This document shows positions 58,470-64,000 of a stretch of 64,000 nt of DNA, in pieces. Source of the DNA: Streptoverticillium olivoreticuli subsp. olivoreticuli (GTDB lineage: Bacteria > Actinomycetota > Actinomycetes > Streptomycetales > Streptomycetaceae); the NCBI RefSeq assembly GCF_003391135.1, contig NZ_CP031455.1, forward strand, positions 3,565,001 through 3,629,000, read 5' to 3'. The notes beneath the pieces are model-generated. The model saw nothing but the letters and a program-made list of their open reading frames with translations. It was not told the origin of the DNA and made no database searches. The translations under genes were made by a program, and so were the position numbers. Numbering within the stretch: position 1 is the stretch's first letter; each line of letters starts with the position of its first letter.

Positions 58470-61400
58470 GTGTCGAATTACACGCTCAGCGTGCAGATGC
58501 GCGCTGACGCGGCACAACTTCTCTCTGCCGTACGGCAGGCCGCGCAGGCCATGCGGAGCCTGGACAGCGGCGTCCAGGCCCTCAACCGGAACCTGGGCCA
58601 AGTCCGCTCCGGGGCCGCGGGGGCGGCCGGCGGCCTGCGCGACCTCGGGCGGCAGTCGACGAGCGCGGGCGCAAGTCTGCGGCGCGTCGGTTCGGACGGC
58701 CACGCCTCCATGGGTCGTCTGCGGCAGGGCGTGATCTCGGCCCGGCAGGAGTTTCACCACCTGCGCGGGCTCGTGATCGGCGGCGGCATCGTCGCCGGTC
58801 TCCACGAGATCGCGAAGGAGGGCAACGAGTACCAGCGGTCGATCAACAAGTGGGGGGCCGTCACCAGCGCGTCCGGCGCCGACATGATGCAGGCCGCCGC
58901 GAAGGCGCGCGAGCTCGGTGCCGACCTGAAGATCCCCGGCACCTCCGCCGCCAAAGCGGCGGATGCCATGCTCGAACTGGCCAAGGCTGGCCAGAGCTCC
59001 ACGTCTTCGATCGCTAACGCCCGCGCCGCGATGCAGCTCGCGGCGGCCGACAACCTCTCCGCCGCCGACAGCGCCCGGTACTTGGGTGACGTGATGGATC
59101 AGTTCGGGCTCAGCTCGAACAACGCGGGCAGGGCCGCCGACGTGCTCGCCGCTGGCGCGAACGCGGCGTCCGGCGGCCTCCAGGACATCTACTACGCGAT
59201 GTCCTACACCGGGCCCGTCGCAGCCCAGTTGGGCGTCTCGCTGGAGGACACGGCCGCTGCCGTCGCCATGCTCGCCCGCGCGGGCATCCTCGGCTCGAAG
59301 GCCGGTACGACCCTGCGGGGAATGCTCACGAACTTGGCCAAGCCGACCGCGCAAATGCGGGAGGGGCTGCGGGACATGGGCATCGATGCGTGGGATGCCC
59401 AGGGCAATTTCAAGGGCCTTCGCACCGTTATTGAGGGCTTTGAGCAAGCTCAGCACAGGATGTCCCAAAAGGACTTCCTGGGTTCGCTGTCGAAGGTCGT
59501 CGGCAAGCCCGCGTTGGCTGGCGCATCGGCTATGGCCCACCAAGGCGCCGCCGCGTTCGACCAGATGCGCGCCGCCGTCGGCCGGGTGGGTGCGGCCGGG
59601 GAGATCGCGGCGAGCCAGACCAAGGGGCTCGCCGGTGCGCTCACTCAGCTGAAGACCCAGGCCAAGAACTCCGGTCAGACCCTCTATTCGGCGGCAGCGC
59701 CCGGCCTGGAGAAGATCACCCGCCTGACGACCAGGGGCCTCGCGGCAGCCACGCCGTACATGGAGTCGGCCCTGAAGTACGGGCAGAACCTCGTCACGCT
59801 GCTCGGGCCGCGCGTCTCCTCTGCCGTCGAGCGGGGCTGGGCGAAGGTCAAGCAGTCCTTCAGCGGCCTGGACCAGCCGGTCAAGCAGACCGCGTTCACC
59901 GCCGCCGCGTCCGCGCTGAGCGTTCTGGTCAACGCGGGCCGGGCCGCGATGGAGGTGCTGCGTAACATCGGCGCCGCGCTGTCCCCGATCGGCCAGGCCC
60001 TTTCCGAGGTGAGTGACGGCGCTGGGGCCGGGGCCGGCGCCCTGGGCATGCTCACCACCGCCCTGAACCTGGCGCTGTCCGGCCTGGGCAGCGTCTCGGG
60101 AGTCCTGCGTCCGATCGGCGAAGTGGTCGGCGGGATCGTTCGCGCGTTCGCGGCGCTGCCCGGCCCCGTGCAGACGGCGATCACCACGATGATGCTCGCC
60201 ACCAGGGTCAACCCGGCCCTGATGGCGATGAGCAGAAACGTTTCTGGACCCGTCGTCGGCGCGTGGCGGTCGTTCGGCGACCAGATGCGCGTGCAGCAGC
60301 AGCTCGCCGCGAACTCCGGCCAGTCCATAGGCCGCATCGGCCAGGCCCTCGCGGTCCTCGAAACCCGCGTGCCCGTCGTCGGGCAGATGACCAACGCGTT
60401 CCGGTCCGCGGAAGGCCGGGTCAGTGGTCTTGCCCGCGCCATGGGTGCCGGACTGGGGGGCGCGGCCCGCGGCCTGATGGGCGCGCTCGGCGGCCCGTGG
60501 GGCGCGGCGCTCACCGCCGCCGGTGTCGGCTTGTCACTGCTCGCCGACCACCAGCAAAGAGCCGCACAGGCAGCCGCCGAGCACCAGTCCCGCATCAGCA
60601 GCCTCACCCAGGCATTGCGGGAATCCCACGGCGCAACGACCGAGAGCGTCCGGGCCGCAGCAGTGCAGAACCTCATGGAAGCGAAAGTCTCCGACGGCAA
60701 GAAACGCCTCGTCGACGTAATGGAGAAAGCCGGTGTCACCACCCGGCAGCTCACCGATGCCTATCTCGACCAGGGCGGCGGCCTGGACGCCCTGGAGAAG
60801 AGGCTGCGGGAGACGGCCAAGGAGCAGACGAGATGGCACACCGGCATGTCCGGTGCGTGGGAGGACTACACGGAGCAAGGCGTTGCCGCCGCCCGTGCAG
60901 CGGACGCCATCAAGTCCGTCAAGGGCGAGATGCAGAAGGCTCAGAAGGACGCGAGGAACGTCGCCGATGCTGTCGGGTCCAGCGGCAAGGGCGCCGCTGA
61001 CGCCGTCGGTCCTTTCGGTCGGTTCAGCGATGCCATGCGCCGCCTTTCCGACACTACGGCGGACGCGGACAGCCGGGCCCGCGCCCTGCACGACGCCCTG
61101 AACGTCCTGGCCGGCGGATCGGTCAACTTTTCCGCCGCCGAGGCCCGAATGAACAAGGCAATCAGCGACGCCAAGGACAGTCTCAAGAATGGAGTGGACG
61201 AGTCCGAGGGATTCGGCAAATCCCTCCTGAACGTTGACGGTTCGCTGTCCACGGTTACACGCAATGGCCAGCGGCTCTACGACACGTTCCAGAGCCTTTC
61301 CAGTTCAACGGCAGAAGCTTCCCTGGCAGCATTCCAGTACGCGCAGACGCAGGGCAAGACCGTCCCCGAGTCCTTGCAGGCCGCTCAGGACCAGATGGCC

Positions 61401-63440
61401 AAGGCCCGCGAGTCGGCGATCAGCACGGCCCAGGGCTTTGGGCTTTCCGCCGAGCAGGCCGGGAAGCTCGCGGATGCGGCGAGTCTAGTACCCGCCAAGG
61501 TGTCGATTCTGCTCCAGGCAGCCGGGATGGAGCCGGTCATGGCTCAGCTCATGGCCGTCCAGCAGGAGCTGAAGGCGACGCCAGACAAGAAAGAGATCGT
61601 CGTGTCGTCGCTGGACAACGACGCGCGGGCGAAGCTTGAATCCCTGGGCTTCACGATCAAGGACCTCAAGGACCGGAAGGTCGAGGTCACTGCCCCGACT
61701 GACGGGGCCCGGTCCAGCCTGGACGCCCTGATCGCCAAGCTTGCCACGACTCCGGGTTCGAAGAACGTCACGGTCTCCGCGAACGCGCAGGTCGCCATTT
61801 CCAGCTTGCAGGAGCTGAAGGGGAAGATCGAGGGCACGCACGGCAAGAGCGTCACGATCTCGGCACCGACCCAGGAAGCGCGTGACCAGGTCGAGCAACT
61901 GGGCTTCAAAATCACGAACATTGAAGGAAAAGAGGTCACGGTCTCTGTGCCGACCGGGTCGGCACAGAGTCAGGTCGGGGCAATCCAGGATGCCATCAAC
62001 AGCCTCCAGGACAAGACCGTCACCATCTCGATTTTCAGAAACGAATACGTCTCGTCCATACCCGGCCCGTATGCCGATGGAAGCTATTACGGAACCCACC
62101 AAGCCGATGGCGGCATCCTCTCCTTCTACGCCGACGGCGGTATCCGGGAGAACCATGTTGCGCAGATCGCAAAAGCCGGAACATGGCGTGTATGGGCGGA
62201 GGATGAGACCGGCGGGGAGGCTTACCTCCCTTTGGCCCCTAGTAAGCGAACCCGCTCGAAGGCCATTCTGGGCGAGGTAGCCCGGCGTTTCGGCGGCGAG
62301 GTCGTCTATCACGCTAACGGTGGTCTGTCCGACTGGAGTTACAACCCGACCTCGGGCGCCCAGTTGTTCACGGTCTCCGACATCGCGTCGAAGTCAACAA
62401 GGAAGGACGGCGACAAGGAAACCTTCGACCTCGGCCTCTTCGAGAAGAACCTGAAGTCCTCCGCCGGCACAGCGGAGGAGTGGCGCAAGAACCTCGCCGC
62501 GATCTCCCGCAGGGCCGGGTCTGACGTGACCGGGGCGCTGGAGCAAATGGGCGCGGACAGCGTCGACTTCGTCAAGAAGATGGCGAACGGAAGCGGCAAG
62601 TACATCGACGAGATGTCCGAGCAGCTGCGCCGGTTGGCCGGCACGGCGAAGAGCGCCCTGGCCGACTACGGCAACAAGTTGTCGACTGCGGCGAAGGGCA
62701 GCGAGGAGTTCCAGCGCAACCTCGCCCAGCTCGCGAACGGCGGCTTCGGCGAGCTGGCGTCCCGCCTCGCGGCCCAAGGTGACGACAACGCCAAGACCAT
62801 CGCCGCCCAGGCGGTGCGGGATCGCGATCAGGCGAAGCGTGCGAACGACGCCGCGAAAGCTGCGGGCAAGGTCCTTGACTCCGAGCAGCTCGGCGACCTG
62901 ATCAAGATCCTCGGCGCCCTCAGCCCGGACCGGGGCATCCACGCGGTCGCGGACGCCACAGGTCTGGACGAGGACCGTCTCATCGACGTGGCCAACGCGG
63001 GCAAGGATCACATCAAGGGTGCGGGGGCCAAGGCGAATCGCTTCATCAGCGACCTGGTCAAGGCCACTGCGGGGCGGGCCTATGCGGATGGCGGCCTGTG
63101 GGAGCCCGGGTTGTACAACAGCCCGCCAGGGAGCGATGGGCTGATCAAATTCGCCGAGCGATCAACGGGCGGGGAAGCCTACCTGCCTCTCGGGGCCGCC
63201 AAGCGCGGCCGGTCCACCGCAGTCCTGGGCCAAGTCGCCAGCCGCTTCGGCCTCGCCGTCGCCCCCAAGCGGCTGGTGAACGCGGCGAGCGGGCGGACGC
63301 AGGTCGTGGTTGTCCACCAGGCCCCGGCGATCGGCACCCAGACAATCCACGTCAGCCAGTCCTCAGCGACACCTGAAGGGATCGCCTCCGCAGTCGCCTA
63401 CCAGGTGCGCCGGGCGAAGCGCGGCGGGGTGCACCGGTGA
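58470..63440 (+). CDS. Tape measure protein, 1656 aa
   Basis: Largest gene of the window. N-terminal coiled-coil (residues 1-80), then the TP901-type core (GNEYQRSINKWGAVTSASGA, YYAMSYTGPVAAQLGVS, TTLRGMLTNL), central hydrophobic helices (VVGGIVRAFAALPGPVQTAI) and long coils. Residues about 1040-1190 repeat a beta-alpha unit ending TVTVSA/TVSVP. GGEAYLPL followed by a SKR/AKR turn occurs twice (near 1250 and 1567), the usual C-terminal metal- or lipid-like repeat. By the 0.15 nm per residue rule the tail is about 250 nm long. GTG start; the stop overlaps the next start (GTGA). Confidence 0.92.
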   Translation: MSNYTLSVQMRADAAQLLSAVRQAAQAMRSLDSGVQALNRNLGQVRSGAAGAAGGLRDLGRQSTSAGASLRRVGSDGHASMGRLRQGVISARQEFHHLRGLVIGGGIVAGLHEIAKEGNEYQRSINKWGAVTSASGADMMQAAAKARELGADLKIPGTSAAKAADAMLELAKAGQSSTSSIANARAAMQLAAADNLSAADSARYLGDVMDQFGLSSNNAGRAADVLAAGANAASGGLQDIYYAMSYTGPVAAQLGVSLEDTAAAVAMLARAGILGSKAGTTLRGMLTNLAKPTAQMREGLRDMGIDAWDAQGNFKGLRTVIEGFEQAQHRMSQKDFLGSLSKVVGKPALAGASAMAHQGAAAFDQMRAAVGRVGAAGEIAASQTKGLAGALTQLKTQAKNSGQTLYSAAAPGLEKITRLTTRGLAAATPYMESALKYGQNLVTLLGPRVSSAVERGWAKVKQSFSGLDQPVKQTAFTAAASALSVLVNAGRAAMEVLRNIGAALSPIGQALSEVSDGAGAGAGALGMLTTALNLALSGLGSVSGVLRPIGEVVGGIVRAFAALPGPVQTAITTMMLATRVNPALMAMSRNVSGPVVGAWRSFGDQMRVQQQLAANSGQSIGRIGQALAVLETRVPVVGQMTNAFRSAEGRVSGLARAMGAGLGGAARGLMGALGGPWGAALTAAGVGLSLLADHQQRAAQAAAEHQSRISSLTQALRESHGATTESVRAAAVQNLMEAKVSDGKKRLVDVMEKAGVTTRQLTDAYLDQGGGLDALEKRLRETAKEQTRWHTGMSGAWEDYTEQGVAAARAADAIKSVKGEMQKAQKDARNVADAVGSSGKGAADAVGPFGRFSDAMRRLSDTTADADSRARALHDALNVLAGGSVNFSAAEARMNKAISDAKDSLKNGVDESEGFGKSLLNVDGSLSTVTRNGQRLYDTFQSLSSSTAEASLAAFQYAQTQGKTVPESLQAAQDQMAKARESAISTAQGFGLSAEQAGKLADAASLVPAKVSILLQAAGMEPVMAQLMAVQQELKATPDKKEIVVSSLDNDARAKLESLGFTIKDLKDRKVEVTAPTDGARSSLDALIAKLATTPGSKNVTVSANAQVAISSLQELKGKIEGTHGKSVTISAPTQEARDQVEQLGFKITNIEGKEVTVSVPTGSAQSQVGAIQDAINSLQDKTVTISIFRNEYVSSIPGPYADGSYYGTHQADGGILSFYADGGIRENHVAQIAKAGTWRVWAEDETGGEAYLPLAPSKRTRSKAILGEVARRFGGEVVYHANGGLSDWSYNPTSGAQLFTVSDIASKSTRKDGDKETFDLGLFEKNLKSSAGTAEEWRKNLAAISRRAGSDVTGALEQMGADSVDFVKKMANGSGKYIDEMSEQLRRLAGTAKSALADYGNKLSTAAKGSEEFQRNLAQLANGGFGELASRLAAQGDDNAKTIAAQAVRDRDQAKRANDAAKAAGKVLDSEQLGDLIKILGALSPDRGIHAVADATGLDEDRLIDVANAGKDHIKGAGAKANRFISDLVKATAGRAYADGGLWEPGLYNSPPGSDGLIKFAERSTGGEAYLPLGAAKRGRSTAVLGQVASRFGLAVAPKRLVNAASGRTQVVVVHQAPAIGTQTIHVSQSSATPEGIASAVAYQVRRAKRGGVHR

Positions 63441-64000
63441 CCGGCATCAACCTCACGGACTGGCAGCTGGACATGGGCGGGGTACTCCTTGGCCATGGCA
63501 CGTCGATACCGATCGCCGAGATCGAAGGGCTCGGCCGGCCTGACGGGCGGGGCGAGCTGACCGACCAGCCCGGCGCGGATGGGGTGTGGCCAGCACCCGA
63601 CTGGTACTCGGGGCGCAAGATCCGTATCGACTGCGCCATCAAAACACCCGGCGACCCTGCTGCGGCGCGCGCCCTCCTGGCCCGGCTCCAGGCTGCCGCC
63701 GACGACCCTGCGGTCCGTACGGTCGGCGGAGCGGTGATGCCGCTGCGCATCAAGTGGCCCGGGGCCCCGGTGCGGGTGCTGTTCGGGCGGCTGCGGAAGC
63801 TGGATCCAGAGTGGGCCAAGGCGGCGTCGGGCTGGGTGCCGCTCGACCTGGAGTTCGTGGCCACCGATCCGCGGTTCTACGGGGACAGCGAGCAGCAGGT
63901 GCAGCTGCGGCTGGGCTGGCTGTCGGCCGGAGGGTTCACGGCCCCTGTGACCGCTCCGATCCGGGTCTCCGGTGGAGATACCGGTGGGCAGCGGCGGCCG
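63437..64000 (+). CDS. Distal tail protein, cut by window edge
   Basis: 188 codons visible, no stop. It has LGHGTSIPIAEIEGLGRPD, an N-terminal beta-barrel, VRVLFGRLRKLDPEWA and WVPLDLEFVATDPRFYGD, the layout of siphovirus Dit-type proteins. It would form the tail tip hub with the next gene. GTG start overlaps the tape measure stop. Confidence 0.75.
   Translation, partial: MTGINLTDWQLDMGGVLLGHGTSIPIAEIEGLGRPDGRGELTDQPGADGVWPAPDWYSGRKIRIDCAIKTPGDPAAARALLARLQAAADDPAVRTVGGAVMPLRIKWPGAPVRVLFGRLRKLDPEWAKAASGWVPLDLEFVATDPRFYGDSEQQVQLRLGWLSAGGFTAPVTAPIRVSGGDTGGQRRP

Noticed and set aside
57261..59543. A 760-codon minus-strand ORF across tail genes
   Set aside because: Shadow ORF in high-GC DNA; the plus strand has coherent tail chaperone and tape measure proteins.
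1..64000. CRISPR arrays, rRNA genes and parS-type sites
   Set aside because: No regularly spaced repeats, no rRNA-like sequence, and no GTTTCACGTGAAAC-like palindrome were seen; the 36-bp palindrome at 52423 differs from parS.

Overview
The window is high-GC actinomycete DNA, most likely from a Streptomyces species. Codons end mostly in G or C, GTG starts and GTGA/ATGA stop-start overlaps are common, and several families are typical of that genus (helix-turn-helix plus DUF397 pair, DUF3761, Lsr2, YezG-type immunity protein, IS701/IS110/IS21 elements). The backbone is a siphovirus-like phage genome: a prophage, a phage-plasmid or a defective relative. ParB, a terminase pair, portal, scaffold, decoration and capsid proteins, neck proteins, tail tube, a frameshifted tail chaperone, a 1656-residue tape measure and a truncated distal tail protein are all present. 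No lysis genes, replicative polymerase or complete phage integrase is visible.

Layout. 0-9.6 kb: a ParB protein and a long run of small, overlapping, mostly unknown phage-type genes, including a DnaJ-type zinc protein, a DprA-like protein, a VRR-NUC-like nuclease and a probable lipoprotein; two near-identical promoter/leader copies lie at 1 and 4983. 9.7-15.4 kb: a NACHT/STAND NTPase, a GT4-type glycosyltransferase and a membrane-anchored protein, a possible defence module. 15.5-21.0 kb: a ParB-domain protein, a ParB-methyltransferase fusion, and the small and large terminase subunits. 21.2-25.8 kb: an orphan immunity protein, small regulators, an IS110-type transposase and an unknown protein.

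25.9-42.7 kb is cargo that separates terminase from portal, genes that are normally neighbours. It holds an initiator tRNA, a HTH/DUF397 regulator pair and a plus-strand gene cluster: HAD phosphatase, Nudix proteins, a radical SAM/SPASM protein, a 2OG-Fe(II) oxygenase, a P-loop kinase, a protein kinase, a 55-residue candidate precursor peptide, an alpha-KG-type HExxH peptide hydroxylase and a serine hydrolase. This looks like a RiPP biosynthetic locus. A nucleotide-handling tail follows (Nudix, frameshifted P-loop kinase, Nudix, methyltransferase, HIT, Nudix-DUF6624), interrupted by an IS701-type element with a CTAG target duplication.

42.7-64 kb: the structural module, with accessory genes inserted into it: a minus-strand membrane protein, Lsr2, an integrase-domain fragment, a PP2C phosphatase, a cupin-like protein and a complete IS21-type element. 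The tail genes after the IS run to the window edge, where the distal tail gene is cut.
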